The translations under genes and the position numbers were made by a program. From assembly GCA_910587825.1 (NCBI GenBank), contig CAJUNJ010000002.1, positions 108,575-172,574 of the forward strand: 64,000 bases of DNA, in the 5' to 3' direction. This stretch comes from an uncultured Christensenellaceae bacterium. GTDB lineage: Bacteria; Bacillota; Clostridia; Christensenellales; Borkfalkiaceae. The notes under the pieces are model-generated. The model saw nothing but the letters and a program-made list of their open reading frames with translations, made no database searches and was not told where the DNA came from. Positions 37,648 to 46,174 of the stretch are shown here, in pieces. Position 1 is the stretch's first letter; every line of letters starts with the position of its first letter.

Positions 37648-38316
37648 TTAATCGGCTTTGAGTTTAAATCCAATACCCCATACAGATTCTATATAGTCTT
37701 TGTCTATAACGGATTTTAACTTTTTCCTCAAATTGGCAACGTGTATTTTCAGCGAGCTCTCCGTACAGTCGGGCGTGTCTTCACAAATGCCGTCCATAAG
37801 TTCGGACTTGGTAACTACCTGCGCGCTTCTTTGCATAAGCATTTTCAATATGGCATATTCCGTTCGCGTTAAATGCACTTCACTTTCGGCTACCGTAACA
37901 CGGCGCGATACAGTATCGAGAACAATATCGTCATATACAATCTGACGGGCTGCAGTTAATTCGGTTTTTTTATCACGCAGTTGTACGGCTATCCGCGCAA
38001 GCAACTCTTTCGCATCAAACGGTTTTGTTATATAGTCTGCCGCACCGCCGAGCAATAAATTGACTTTGTCGTTTACATCGATTTTCGCGCTCACTACGAT
38101 AACGGGAATATCTTTGATTTTTTCCATTACTTTTTCCCCGCTCAAGCCCGGCAACATTAGGTCAAGAAGAACGAGATCGGGTTTATTGCCCGAAAGTAAC
38201 ATAAGCGCTTCCGTACCCGAATATGCACGGGAAACCGAATATCCTTCCTTTGTAAGTATCTCCTCCAACATATCGCCTATATAAACATCATCGTCTATAA
38301 CAAAAATTTTTTTCAA
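37648..38316 (-). CDS. OmpR/VanR-type response regulator
   Basis: 222 residues. Receiver domain with 'VIDDDVYIGDML', phospho-acceptor Asp of 'LVLLDLMLPG' (about 52) and 'KPFDAKELLARI', then a winged-helix DNA-binding domain ('LTRTEYAILKMLMQRSAQVVTKSELMDGI', 'VHVANLRKKL'-like 'IHVANLRKKL'). First gene of the operon with the ABC exporter and kinase, preceded by a promoter at 38372-38400. Confidence 0.93.
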   Translation of the reverse strand: MKKIFVIDDDVYIGDMLEEILTKEGYSVSRAYSGTEALMLLSGNKPDLVLLDLMLPGLSGEKVMEKIKDIPVIVVSAKIDVNDKVNLLLGGAADYITKPFDAKELLARIAVQLRDKKTELTAARQIVYDDIVLDTVSRRVTVAESEVHLTRTEYAILKMLMQRSAQVVTKSELMDGICEDTPDCTESSLKIHVANLRKKLKSVIDKDYIESVWGIGFKLKAD

Positions 38317-38371
38317 AATTAGCTTTCCGCCTCCGGTTGCAAATTTATTTTAGCCTGTCTTATATTCGTAG

Positions 38372-38400
38372 ATTATAGCACAAAGTCAATTATAATTCAA
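38372..38400 (-). promoter_or_regulatory. Promoter of the response-regulator/ABC operon
   Basis: Minus strand TTGAAT (38395-38400), 17-nt spacer, TATAAT (38372-38377). Confidence 0.6.
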
Positions 38401-38442
38401 GTAATGTATGGTTGCAATTTAAAATCAGCAAACATAAAAGCC

Positions 38443-38466
38443 CCCCGAAGCATACCTGCTTCGGGG
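38443..38466 (-). terminator. Rho-independent terminator after the DUF3795 gene
   Basis: CCCCGAAGCA/TGCTTCGGGG 10-bp perfect stem with a 4-nt loop, followed on the minus strand by GGCTTTTATG. Confidence 0.8.
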
Positions 38467-38513
38467 TAAACTGTTTCGGATACCGACGCAACGGAGCAGA
38501 CGTTGCATTTCTT

Positions 38514-38900
38514 TTAAAGATCTTCGTCTTTCTTGATAAGATTGGTATTCATATAACTTGCACCGTTATGTAATTTAAGATTATTTAACGCTTCGGCGTT
38601 ATTAGATATTACCATACCGACGGTTTGGCAGTTTTCCATTTCGGAACAGTTTCCGCAGGTTTCAAAAGCTTTTCCGAGCGCGCACTGTCGTATCTGACAA
38701 TACTTGTCGCAAAAAGGAGTTTTAACCCCGTCCACACGACAACCGTCGCAATTTATCATTTCTGGCGTAATATCCACGCCGTTCAGTTCCGACCATTCTT
38801 TTGCCACCTTTTCGCGTAATGCGTTATCGTTGTTTTTCGTGGCAATATACGCTTCGCATTTTTCGCAATCAAGTCCGCAATATGCAATAAGTTTTTTCAT
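38514..38900 (-). CDS. DUF3795 cysteine-rich protein
   Basis: 128 residues with eleven or more cysteines: 'YCGLDCEKCEAY', 'CDGCRVDG', 'FCDKYCQIRQCA', 'CGNCSEMENC'. This pattern is the DUF3795 signature, a widespread anaerobe family of unknown role that probably binds metal. GGAGG precedes the ATG. Last in a run of small accessory genes, closed by the terminator at 38443. Confidence 0.85.
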   Translation of the reverse strand: MKKLIAYCGLDCEKCEAYIATKNNDNALREKVAKEWSELNGVDITPEMINCDGCRVDGVKTPFCDKYCQIRQCALGKAFETCGNCSEMENCQTVGMVISNNAEALNNLKLHNGASYMNTNLIKKDEDL

Positions 38901-38916
38901 TGTTTTTCCTCCGTAA

Positions 38917-39678
38917 TTATAACCAAACTGCCCAATCGCCGTAACGATAAGTGCCTGAGCCGTGATGAAGCTTGCCTTGCGCTTTCAGTTCTCGAAAAGC
39001 GTCTCTCATCCTAACCGCTATTTCGGGTTGAATATCCAATGAGTGATGTGCAGGGAATAGCCTTTTGGACGGTAATGCGGCTATTGCTTCGAGCGAGCGT
39101 AAATACGCTTCGGGATTGGTGGACGGATAATAAGCAAACAACGTATCCTTATAAATCAAGTCGCCTGTAAATATGTAACCTCGTTCTTGTTCCCAAAAAC
39201 AAAGGTGTCCGGGCGAATGTCCTGCCGTATGTAAGGCTTTTATTTTTCTATCGCCCAAATCAATAATTTCGCCGCCGTTCAAAACCATTGTCGGCGTTCC
39301 TTGAAATATCTCGTACTTGCTAACGTCAAAGCCTTCGGGTAAATCGCAACGGTCTATCACCATATCGCGTACGGTTTGAACAGAAAGCGGAAACTTGCCG
39401 TTCAACCAATCCAACTCGGCTCTGTGGGCATAAAAATCGGGAAAATATTTGTGTCCGCCTATGTGATCCCAATGGATATGCGTAGCAACGGCAATAACGT
39501 GTTTGTCCGTCAGTTTGCGTACCTCGTTATAAATGTTACAAATACCAAGCCCCGTATCAATTAAGAGGCAACGCTCGCCACCTATTAAAAGATAGCAGTG
39601 AGTTTCTTCCCAATGGCGATATTCGCTTATAATATAAGTTTGTTCGTCGATTTTATCTATCGTAAACCAATCTTTCAT
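38917..39678 (-). CDS. MBL-fold metallo-hydrolase
   Basis: 253 residues. Intact HxHxDH ('THIHWDHIGG', about 88-93), plus 'HTAGHSPGH', 'FTGDLIY' and 'FPAHH' ligand loops. General hydrolase fold; substrate unknown. Overlaps the tautomerase gene by 4 bp, so co-translated with it. Confidence 0.88.
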   Translation of the reverse strand: MKDWFTIDKIDEQTYIISEYRHWEETHCYLLIGGERCLLIDTGLGICNIYNEVRKLTDKHVIAVATHIHWDHIGGHKYFPDFYAHRAELDWLNGKFPLSVQTVRDMVIDRCDLPEGFDVSKYEIFQGTPTMVLNGGEIIDLGDRKIKALHTAGHSPGHLCFWEQERGYIFTGDLIYKDTLFAYYPSTNPEAYLRSLEAIAALPSKRLFPAHHSLDIQPEIAVRMRDAFRELKAQGKLHHGSGTYRYGDWAVWL

Positions 39679-39875
39679 TTGCTGTATTCGTTTTTGATAA
39701 TATCAATAGTTTTGCCGCCGATACCGAAATTTTTATCGGGCAGCTCGGTAATCGTAGTTGTGAAGAACTCCTGCGGAATATTCATTATTTCCGAAGATAC
39801 TTCTGTCAAGCGTTTAATAAGTGATGTTTTTTGCTCGTCAGTCAGTTTTCCGCTTTCAATTTTTATATAAGGCAT
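39675..39875 (-). CDS. 4-oxalocrotonate tautomerase-like protein
   Basis: 66 residues. 'MPYIKIESGKLTDEQKTSL' with Pro2, the catalytic N-terminal proline after Met removal, and the 'GIGGKTI' end of the family. Small hexameric tautomerase fold; substrate unknown. Confidence 0.88.
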   Translation of the reverse strand: MPYIKIESGKLTDEQKTSLIKRLTEVSSEIMNIPQEFFTTTITELPDKNFGIGGKTIDIIKNEYSK

Positions 39876-39913
39876 TGTTTACTCCTTTTTGCTTTGTGCG
39901 AAAAAACTATTCG

Positions 39914-40372
39914 TTAAATAAACTTTTCAAGGTCGAACATTCCGTCGCGATAAGTCAAATCTCCGTTTTTATGTTCGTAACCCAATTTGCGGTAGAACGG
40001 AATCGCCGATATAGCCGAATGGATTTCTATTCGGTTTGCTCTTTTTGCGTATTCGTCGCTTTCCAAATGTTCTATGATTTTCTTGCCTATTCCTTTATGC
40101 TGATAGGACGGCGCTACAAATATGGTGTTTATCCAACTTTCCGTTAAACTATCCCAATACGCACCGATACAACCGCACCCAATAATTTTATTGTTTTCCT
40201 TTACCACGTAAAAATGACCGTACTCGGCTTTTTGCTTTATTTCGTCATACGGAATAGAAAAATATTGCGGCTGTTGCGGATAAAATTCGGCAAATACCGA
40301 ATTTTTACACGCACTTGCTACCATATCGCAGGTTTCTTGTATCTCGTTTTCTTTTATAAGTTCTATTATCAT
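39914..40372 (-). CDS. GNAT-family N-acetyltransferase
   Basis: 152 residues. GNAT fold with the acetyl-CoA loop 'FVAPSYQHKGIGKKIIEHLE' and the C-terminal 'IPFYRKLGYEHKNGDLTYRDG'. Substrate unknown. Located in the run of small single-gene accessory functions. Confidence 0.88.
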   Translation of the reverse strand: MIIELIKENEIQETCDMVASACKNSVFAEFYPQQPQYFSIPYDEIKQKAEYGHFYVVKENNKIIGCGCIGAYWDSLTESWINTIFVAPSYQHKGIGKKIIEHLESDEYAKRANRIEIHSAISAIPFYRKLGYEHKNGDLTYRDGMFDLEKFI

Positions 40373-40385
40373 TCGTTACAACCTC

Positions 40386-40976
40386 CTACATTTTCGGCAT
40401 AGGTGCGGTATAAAAACCGAGTTTGTGAAAGTCGTACCAACCTTTGATTTGCTCGTCGCTTGCAACCGATAGAGCTTTCAAAATTTCCTGTGCAAATTCA
40501 AGCGCCGCCGTTCCATTTGCCGTTATAACGTTATTATCCGAAACAGCTTGCCTATGTACAAAGCCCTGCTCGTTGGTATAAGCCGAATACTGCTTTAATT
40601 CGTTTAAGTCGTTTGCGGTATGCTTTGCGCCGTTCAATGCGCCGACAGAACCTAAAAACCTGCAAGCGTCGCAAATTGCGCCTAACGCTTTGCCGTTCTT
40701 TATGCAATCGTCTATAAGCGGTTTAATTTGCATAGCATTTTCATTATGCCAAGCCATACCGCCTATAAGTATCAAAGCGTCATAGTCTGACGGTGCGCTT
40801 TGTAAATCGTAGTCGGGCAAGCACTTAACGCCGCCGATAGAAAGTACAGTGTCTTTCGTAAGCGATACAGTCTTGTTCTCAAATTTTCCGTTGCCGAGCA
40901 TATTGACCGCCGACGAGATATAGGCAAGTTCCCAATCCGCCCATTGTTCCAAGATAACATATAGAATTTTTTTCAT
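40386..40976 (-). CDS. DJ-1/PfpI family protein (class I glutamine amidotransferase-like)
   Basis: 196 residues. Flavodoxin-like fold with the nucleophile-elbow cysteine in 'GAICDACRFLG' (about 100) and 'LILIGGMAWHNENA', typical of the YDR533c/PfpI-like subgroup. Overlaps the nucleotidyltransferase gene by 4 bp. Confidence 0.85.
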   Translation of the reverse strand: MKKILYVILEQWADWELAYISSAVNMLGNGKFENKTVSLTKDTVLSIGGVKCLPDYDLQSAPSDYDALILIGGMAWHNENAMQIKPLIDDCIKNGKALGAICDACRFLGSVGALNGAKHTANDLNELKQYSAYTNEQGFVHRQAVSDNNVITANGTAALEFAQEILKALSVASDEQIKGWYDFHKLGFYTAPMPKM

Positions 40977-41632
40977 TCGTTATAACCTCCGACACACGCT
41001 TTCGCCCAATTTATTAAAAGAGCCGACATTTCTTCAAACTTTACTTCTGCGCCGTTCTTTAAGTTTAGCGCCGTTGTAAGAACGGCTGACGGCGGATTGA
41101 TTGCGTTTTGCAATTCGGTTTTCGATTTTATGTATTTGCCCGTTTCGTAAAAACATACCGCTTGCAAAACAAATACTGCCGATTTATAAAGCGAGCGAAG
41201 TATATCTTCACTTTTTTCGTGTACGAAGTTATGCACGCAAGCGTGATAAATATTGCACGCACCGATTTTTATAGCCCGTTTGACTGCCTTTTTATCTATC
41301 TTTTCGAGCAAGCAATCGAGGGTTCCTTTAACAGGGGTAGTGTCATAATAGAATTGAAAAAGTTCGCTCGTTTCCCAATTCAAAAGTTCATCCTTGCCCG
41401 ATATAAAACCGCAAATAAGTTCTCTGTTCGACAGTGTATCGAGCATATCACGATAGACTTTCAAATCGTCTATACGCAATTTGTCGAGAATAACAACTAC
41501 GTCAATATCGCTTGTGTCGGTTGCCTCGTCTCTGCCGTAACTGCCTTGCAAGCCGATAAACCAGACACGGTTTGGAAAAGTTTGCCCGACTTTGTATGTA
41601 AACTCTTCAATCCAAGCTTTAATGTCAATCAT
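40973..41632 (-). CDS. Nucleotidyltransferase-domain protein
   Basis: 219 residues. Pol-beta-type nucleotidyltransferase motif 'LQGSYGRDEATDTSDIDVVVI' (GSxG then DxD) near 29-49, followed by a helical C-terminal domain resembling aminoglycoside adenylyltransferase/KNTase-type proteins. Substrate unknown; could be a resistance-type or housekeeping nucleotide-transfer enzyme. Confidence 0.82.
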   Translation of the reverse strand: MIDIKAWIEEFTYKVGQTFPNRVWFIGLQGSYGRDEATDTSDIDVVVILDKLRIDDLKVYRDMLDTLSNRELICGFISGKDELLNWETSELFQFYYDTTPVKGTLDCLLEKIDKKAVKRAIKIGACNIYHACVHNFVHEKSEDILRSLYKSAVFVLQAVCFYETGKYIKSKTELQNAINPPSAVLTTALNLKNGAEVKFEEMSALLINWAKACVGGYNE

Positions 41633-41638
41633 ACTTTT

Positions 41639-42091
41639 TCACTTTACCGCTATGTACAAATAACAATGCGCCTTACCGTCTTTGGTGTATTCTGCCGGTA
41701 CGGTGCTTTCGTAGTCGATAGTAAATGCACGTTTAAGTTTTCCGCTTGCGGTAAGCTGCCAGACCTTAGACCACGCTTTATTTGCGCAATCTGTAATCGA
41801 TTCGCCGCTTTCGTCTATTTTGATATACTTGCCCAGCGCAACAGCTTTTTCCATATCGGCAAAGAAATCTACGGTTACGGTCATAACCGACAAACTGTAT
41901 TTGCCATTTTCATCGCTGTCGTAGTCACTGTATGACGATATAGGCGACAGTCCTTTTACGGGTGCGCCGTTTTCTATAAAGTCAAGCGGAATTTTGCCCG
42001 TCATAATGTCTGCCCAAAGTTCGTTGATTTTCGCCATTCCGCTCTCGGAATTGTCAGTACGTATTGTTACGCTTTTAAATGAATATGCCAT
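41639..42091 (-). CDS. GyrI-like effector-binding-domain protein
   Basis: 150 residues. Reads as an AraC/GyrI-like small-molecule-binding domain without a DNA-binding part: 'YSDYDSDENGKYSLSVMTVTV' strand pair, conserved 'GKYIKIDESGE' and the final 'HCYLYIAVK'. Stand-alone members bind small ligands or proteins; no defined role here. Confidence 0.75.
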   Translation of the reverse strand: MAYSFKSVTIRTDNSESGMAKINELWADIMTGKIPLDFIENGAPVKGLSPISSYSDYDSDENGKYSLSVMTVTVDFFADMEKAVALGKYIKIDESGESITDCANKAWSKVWQLTASGKLKRAFTIDYESTVPAEYTKDGKAHCYLYIAVK

Positions 42092-42133
42092 ATTATTCTC
42101 CTAAATTGTTATTGTAAAATTTTTTGCAATTTT

Positions 42134-42898
42134 CTAATGTTTGTAATTATCAAATTTGCACTGTTGAAAAACCTGTTTGCCCAATATCGTAATTGCCTGT
42201 TTGGGGCAATTTGAAAAACAACGGTAACACAACGTACACTTTTCGTCAAACGATATTTTGCCGTCTTTCAGGATTATATTTTTCATAGGACATACCGATG
42301 CGCACAATCCGCAGGAAATGCACTTTTTATTGTCTACTTTTATTCCGCTGTAATAATACTTTGTTTTTTTGCGGAAATACAGTCTTTGACCGAATAAACC
42401 GGCCAATCGGCAGGCAAAACTCAAACCGTTTTTAGGATAATTTTCGGATTTAATTTTATTTATTGCATTATTTAACTTAATATCGGCATTAGCAACGATT
42501 TTACGATTTTCTTCCAAAGTCTTTTTTAATAATATTACGTCGCCTATGCAATCGGGCATTTTAATGTGTAAGCCGCCCAAAACCTCTGCCCCGTATTTTT
42601 TGAACAATCTTGCAGCACAGCCTGCGCCATCGCCGCTGAACAAACCCATAGTTGCTACAATAAAAATTTTTTTATCTGCCCAAACAGCTTTGTTGTTTAC
42701 GATAAAGTCGTTAACGATTTTTGGTAAATAGGAGTAATAAATCGGATACGCAAAAACGATTTCTTTATTTGATTTTATTGCGTCTATCGCTTTTTCATTC
42801 TCGATAGAAATAGCCGTTCCGCTACCGTCGAGTTGTCGTAATAAATATTCGGCACAATATTTTGTATTGCCCGTGCCTCTGAAATAGACACCAATCAT
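42134..42898 (-). CDS. EFR1-type flavodoxin-ferredoxin protein
   Basis: 254 residues. N-terminal flavodoxin-like domain ('FRGTGNTKYCAEYLL') and C-terminal two [4Fe-4S] clusters: 'CISCGLCASVCPMKN' and 'CTLCYRCFSNCPKQA'. Electron-transfer protein common in anaerobes; partner unknown. Confidence 0.9.
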   Translation of the reverse strand: MIGVYFRGTGNTKYCAEYLLRQLDGSGTAISIENEKAIDAIKSNKEIVFAYPIYYSYLPKIVNDFIVNNKAVWADKKIFIVATMGLFSGDGAGCAARLFKKYGAEVLGGLHIKMPDCIGDVILLKKTLEENRKIVANADIKLNNAINKIKSENYPKNGLSFACRLAGLFGQRLYFRKKTKYYYSGIKVDNKKCISCGLCASVCPMKNIILKDGKISFDEKCTLCYRCFSNCPKQAITILGKQVFQQCKFDNYKH

Positions 42899-42929
42899 AG
42901 TATTATTTTAGATAAATTAATGACATTTG

Positions 42930-43070
42930 TCAATCATAACTCAACGGAACTGAATACGGATAGCCGTTTTCGTCTATAACCGACAGAACGCCCGATGTGT
43001 TTTTCAATAAAATGCGCTCGATCTCGTTTTGCGGTAACTCTTGCTTAAATCTCCTCATTTTCCGAAACAT
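42930..43070 (-). pseudogene. Truncated pyridoxamine-5'-phosphate-oxidase-like fragment
   Basis: 46 residues reading MFRKMRRFKQELPQNEIERI at the start and ending '..YPYSVPLSYD'. This is the N-terminus of the NimA-like/PNPOx flavin-binding family (intact members about 150 residues); the usual continuation after 'VPL.Y.Y' is missing and a stop comes at once. The loss is on the side of the EFR1 gene. I read it as a deletion remnant beside the prophage junction. Confidence 0.65.
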
Positions 43071-43248
43071 TATATTCTTCTCCCATTTTTTGTTTTTGGT
43101 TAAAGTTACTTATTATTAAGTTCGCCGTAAAGCAGCCGTTTTAAGACAATAAAAAAAGCAACCTAAACTTGGCACTTAAAAAGTTGTTCGTTTTAGGTTG
43201 CTATTGGTGGACAAACATTGACCTAAATCGAACCAGTCACTGTTATGT
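43071..43248. other. Presumed left prophage junction region
   Basis: No gene seen apart from the terminator at 43150-43202. The last recognisable chromosomal sequence ends at 43070 and the first prophage gene ends at 43249, so the attachment site should lie here. No attL core can be named because the right end is outside the window. Confidence 0.4.
43150..43202 (-). terminator. Rho-independent terminator after the DUF1828 gene
   Basis: AGCAACCTAAA/TTTAGGTTGCT 11-bp perfect stem (43157-43167 with 43192-43202) followed on the minus strand by seven T residues. Confidence 0.85.
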
Positions 43249-44028
43249 CTATGAAGCCATTAAATATTCTTTTAATTGTTGGTTTTGAGTCCAAGCAAAA
43301 CTCTTTACTCCGTAAGTTTTTAGCGCATTAACATTTTCTTCTCTAATTTGATTTTCAGTATCATTATATATTACAAGTAGTTGCAAGTCGTCTTGAACAA
43401 CACCGATTGAATCTGTCCAATCAAATACAATTGATTTAACTTTATCGCGGTCAATTTTATTGACTACACGCAATAATGTCATCGGCTTTTTGTCTGTTTT
43501 AGGAATTACAAAATCATAATTTGAAGTTAAACCGCTTTTCCCAATTATCTTATAATCAGGAACATTGAGTATTTTATTCTTTTCAAGAAAATTTTTAACA
43601 TCTTCAAGAAATATATTTTGAACATTATTTCTGCTTAAAACATACATATCATTGATTTTTGCAACACATTGCAAAAACATATGCTTTTTTAAGTAAAGAT
43701 TGTCTATTATTGCTTCAATATATAACGAGTTGTTATCGTTAACTTTTACGCCATAATTGGATAAAATTCGTTCAAAAATTTTTTGACGAGATGGACTGCT
43801 TATTTCAACGCCATTAAACTTTAAATTTGTCAGAGTTTCTCCATCATCGGTAATAATATATTTATCGTTATCGTTGATTATATAAATTTCAGTACAGTCA
43901 TCTAAGGCATCAAGAAAAGGCAGTGAAATTTTAGATACATTTTCATTTATACGGACTTCACTTGACTTTTCTTTTAAAAATGCTAAATAGCCGTCTAAAA
44001 AACCTGTAATTGTATCTAAATCAGCCAT
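43249..44028 (-). CDS. DUF1828/DUF1829 protein (prophage moron)
   Basis: 259 residues. N-terminal DUF1828-like part ('IYIINDNDKYIITDDGETLTNLKFNGV', about 48-75) and C-terminal DUF1829-like part ('FDWTDSIGVVQDDLQLLVIYND'). These domains occur in phages and islands, usually with a small partner gene; function unknown, with toxin-antitoxin or exclusion roles only suspected. It overlaps its partner by 1 bp and the pair has its own promoter and terminator. Confidence 0.7.
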   Translation of the reverse strand: MADLDTITGFLDGYLAFLKEKSSEVRINENVSKISLPFLDALDDCTEIYIINDNDKYIITDDGETLTNLKFNGVEISSPSRQKIFERILSNYGVKVNDNNSLYIEAIIDNLYLKKHMFLQCVAKINDMYVLSRNNVQNIFLEDVKNFLEKNKILNVPDYKIIGKSGLTSNYDFVIPKTDKKPMTLLRVVNKIDRDKVKSIVFDWTDSIGVVQDDLQLLVIYNDTENQIREENVNALKTYGVKSFAWTQNQQLKEYLMAS

Positions 44029-44474
44029 TAGATTACTCCTTGAATAAACTCATTGTTAGACAAAACTATATTATTCTGTTTAAAGAAATCTATTAAAACC
44101 GCAAACGGGCTTAAATCTTTGTACAAGTTTTCGTCAAAATTAGATATGTCATATACTTTCGTTCCACTGGGATAAAACATATGTATATGATTTCTTGATA
44201 AATTACCGTTTTCGTCCATATGTGCAGGGGAATTAATATCAACGCGAACCAAAAGACTGTTGGGCAATCTGGTTTGCCATTTTTGTTTTGCGTCAACTAA
44301 TTCAATAGTGATTACCATATTACCCGCACTGCCCAATTGATAGTCAAAAACGTAATCGTTTTTGTTCGAGTCAGTTAAAATTTGTCTTTTAGAAGAATTA
44401 ATTGTCGGTTGAACAAATTTATCTTTAAATTTCTTTTCAATAGATAATATCCGCAAAAACTCAGAATCGTCCAT
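44028..44474 (-). CDS. DUF6978-like protein, partner of the DUF1828 gene
   Basis: 148 residues. Alpha/beta protein with 'YVFDYQLGSAGNMVITIELVDAKQKWQTRLPNSLLVRVDINSPAH' and 'NHIHMFYPSG'; resembles the DUF6978 family found beside DUF1828/1829 proteins. AAGGAGAG precedes the ATG. No catalytic motif recognised. Confidence 0.6.
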   Translation of the reverse strand: MDDSEFLRILSIEKKFKDKFVQPTINSSKRQILTDSNKNDYVFDYQLGSAGNMVITIELVDAKQKWQTRLPNSLLVRVDINSPAHMDENGNLSRNHIHMFYPSGTKVYDISNFDENLYKDLSPFAVLIDFFKQNNIVLSNNEFIQGVI

Positions 44475-44491
44475 TTTCTCTCCTTGTATAT

Positions 44492-44520
44492 ATTATATAA
44501 TAACATAGAAAAAGCCTCAA
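44492..44520 (-). promoter_or_regulatory. Promoter of the DUF6978-DUF1828 moron
   Basis: Minus strand TTGAGG (44515-44520), 17-nt spacer, TATAAT (44492-44497), then AAGGAGAG before the ATG at 44474. It allows expression independent of the tail operon. Confidence 0.7.
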
Positions 44521-44637
44521 AATCAAGGGTTTTTGGGCAAATATGTAGGAATAGGCTATGAATAAACGAGGCTCAAACGCTCTTTTCTACTTTTAACTAC
44601 AACTTCATATAAAAATATAAACGTCTTCCTTTTCGAC

Positions 44638-44976
44638 TCAATCTTTGGGTTTCTGACTTCTTTTCCCATTGATTGGAGTATCGCGTATTGGAAGGCGTTT
44701 TACTTCTTCTACGATTCTTTTCGCAGATCCATTACCGTGAAGTGCTTCGTATGGCACATATAAATAATCGACAAAATTTTCGTATTCATCTGGAGTAATA
44801 TAACCCCTTTTGATATACTTCTTTCCTAAATCCATTATTCGGTCATGTCCAAGTCCTTTTAGCATTTTTGCCTTTGCATCTTTTCTATCCAATCTGTTTT
44901 GAATTAAAGCCCACAAACCAGTTGACGCTAAAATAGAACTTAAAAAACCTAATATAAGTGGTAACCAAAATTCCAT
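44638..44976 (-). CDS. Holin-like small phage membrane protein
   Basis: 112 residues. One N-terminal membrane segment (about 4-27), then a charged helical tail ('IQNRLDRKDAKAKMLKGLGHDRIMDLGKKYIKRGYITPDEYENFVDYLYVPYEALHGNGSA'). The architecture and wording match small proteins encoded beside the lysis genes of many Firmicutes phages, annotated as holins. No endolysin gene follows. It starts 2 bp before the reverse-transcriptase stop region. Confidence 0.6.
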   Translation of the reverse strand: MEFWLPLILGFLSSILASTGLWALIQNRLDRKDAKAKMLKGLGHDRIMDLGKKYIKRGYITPDEYENFVDYLYVPYEALHGNGSAKRIVEEVKRLPIRDTPINGKRSQKPKD

Positions 44977-44977
44977 A

Positions 44978-46174
44978 TTACTCCTTGTTAGTGATAACCA
45001 TTTTCTTATTCACAATATCTATGCGTTTATTAAAAAGGTCTTCGTATAATGTAATTAAATTTTCACGCTGAACTTTTGTCAGCAATTTGTAGTAAGCCCC
45101 CATCCAACTCTTGAAAGTGTTTTCGACATTTTCGTACGTAGAAGTTCCTTCCAAGACCTTAATAGCCAATTTCTTAATTTTACGGCGGAAACATACCACT
45201 CTTTTGGGGTTTATCTTTTTATACAGCTTACCATCTTCGGTCATTTCGTACTTAACTTGCAGGAATTTATAAGAACTGCAAAGCTTTACAATTCTAGTCT
45301 TTTTTGTATTGATATGTATTCCAAGTTCTTTTGCAATTTCGCAAATCCCATTGTAAATATCAATAAGTTCCTCTTTTGTTCTGCAAATCAAATACCAATC
45401 GTCCATATATCTACCGTAGTATTTTTGACTTCTAACGAATTTTACGTACGTATCGATTCTATGAGGATAAAATATGCCAATTATTTGAGATATCTGGTCC
45501 CCAATATTAACCGACTTTTCCATAAACTTTTCGCCAGTTAAAATATCTTTCGGTATGGTTTGACGGTACTTTAATTTATCGAACACGTTGTGAAGACAAG
45601 CATCGTATTCCTCGTCAGTCATATAAGAAACGTCTATTTTAAAGCCGTCAAATATAACGTCCAATAGCCAACTAATAAACTCATCGTCATCAACAAGTTC
45701 GAGCAACATCTTTTTCACTATTTTGTGAATTATGTTGTCGTAAAACTTTTTAAAATCCCCAAACAAAATATAAGAATCGGACCCATACTCTCGATATGCT
45801 TTTCGAATATGGATCTCAAATCTTTTTCTTGCGTGAGACATTCCTCTACCTTTAATCGACGCGCTGTTATCGTATATAATCTTTGGTCTAATTTTAGGTA
45901 ATAGGATTTCATCGCATATTGCATGCCTAATTATTCTATCTTTAGTAGTTAGACTTGTAATAGGTCTTACCTTGCCTCGTTCATTCAACGGGAATTCATC
46001 GGTTGGATCATTCGTAAGGGTTCTGTTTCGTAAATCGTCTAATATTTGAAAAATATAAGTAAGATAATTCAGAATAACCCTTTGCGTTGATTCCTTCCAT
46101 TTGCTCGTTTTTACAGAGGCAAGGTAAGCTTTGTACAAAATATTGGCGTCACAAAGAATCTCGTCATAACTCAT
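44978..46174 (-). CDS. DGR reverse transcriptase
   Basis: 398 residues from ATG 46174 (406 from the TTG at 46198). Copies TR RNA into adenine-mutated cDNA that replaces VR. Seen: finger motifs 'GKVRPITSLTTKDRIIRHAICDEIL', motif A 'FGDFKKFYDNI' (near 140), the DGR hallmark IGxxxSQ ('NIGDQISQ', near 240) in place of the QGxxxSP of other reverse transcriptases, catalytic YMDD in 'YGRYMDDWYL' (near 272), and 'GIHINTKKTRI'. No maturase, endonuclease or RNase H domain follows. The start lies 111 bp downstream of TR. Confidence 0.95.
   Translation of the reverse strand: MSYDEILCDANILYKAYLASVKTSKWKESTQRVILNYLTYIFQILDDLRNRTLTNDPTDEFPLNERGKVRPITSLTTKDRIIRHAICDEILLPKIRPKIIYDNSASIKGRGMSHARKRFEIHIRKAYREYGSDSYILFGDFKKFYDNIIHKIVKKMLLELVDDDEFISWLLDVIFDGFKIDVSYMTDEEYDACLHNVFDKLKYRQTIPKDILTGEKFMEKSVNIGDQISQIIGIFYPHRIDTYVKFVRSQKYYGRYMDDWYLICRTKEELIDIYNGICEIAKELGIHINTKKTRIVKLCSSYKFLQVKYEMTEDGKLYKKINPKRVVCFRRKIKKLAIKVLEGTSTYENVENTFKSWMGAYYKLLTKVQRENLITLYEDLFNKRIDIVNKKMVITNKE

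Noticed and set aside
43201..43246. tRNA-3'-end-like sequence (GGTTCGATTT ... CCACCA on the minus strand) at the prophage edge, possible attachment site
   Set aside because: The spacing between the T-loop-like part and CCA does not give a 5-bp T stem plus 7-nt acceptor strand, and no tRNA body precedes it.
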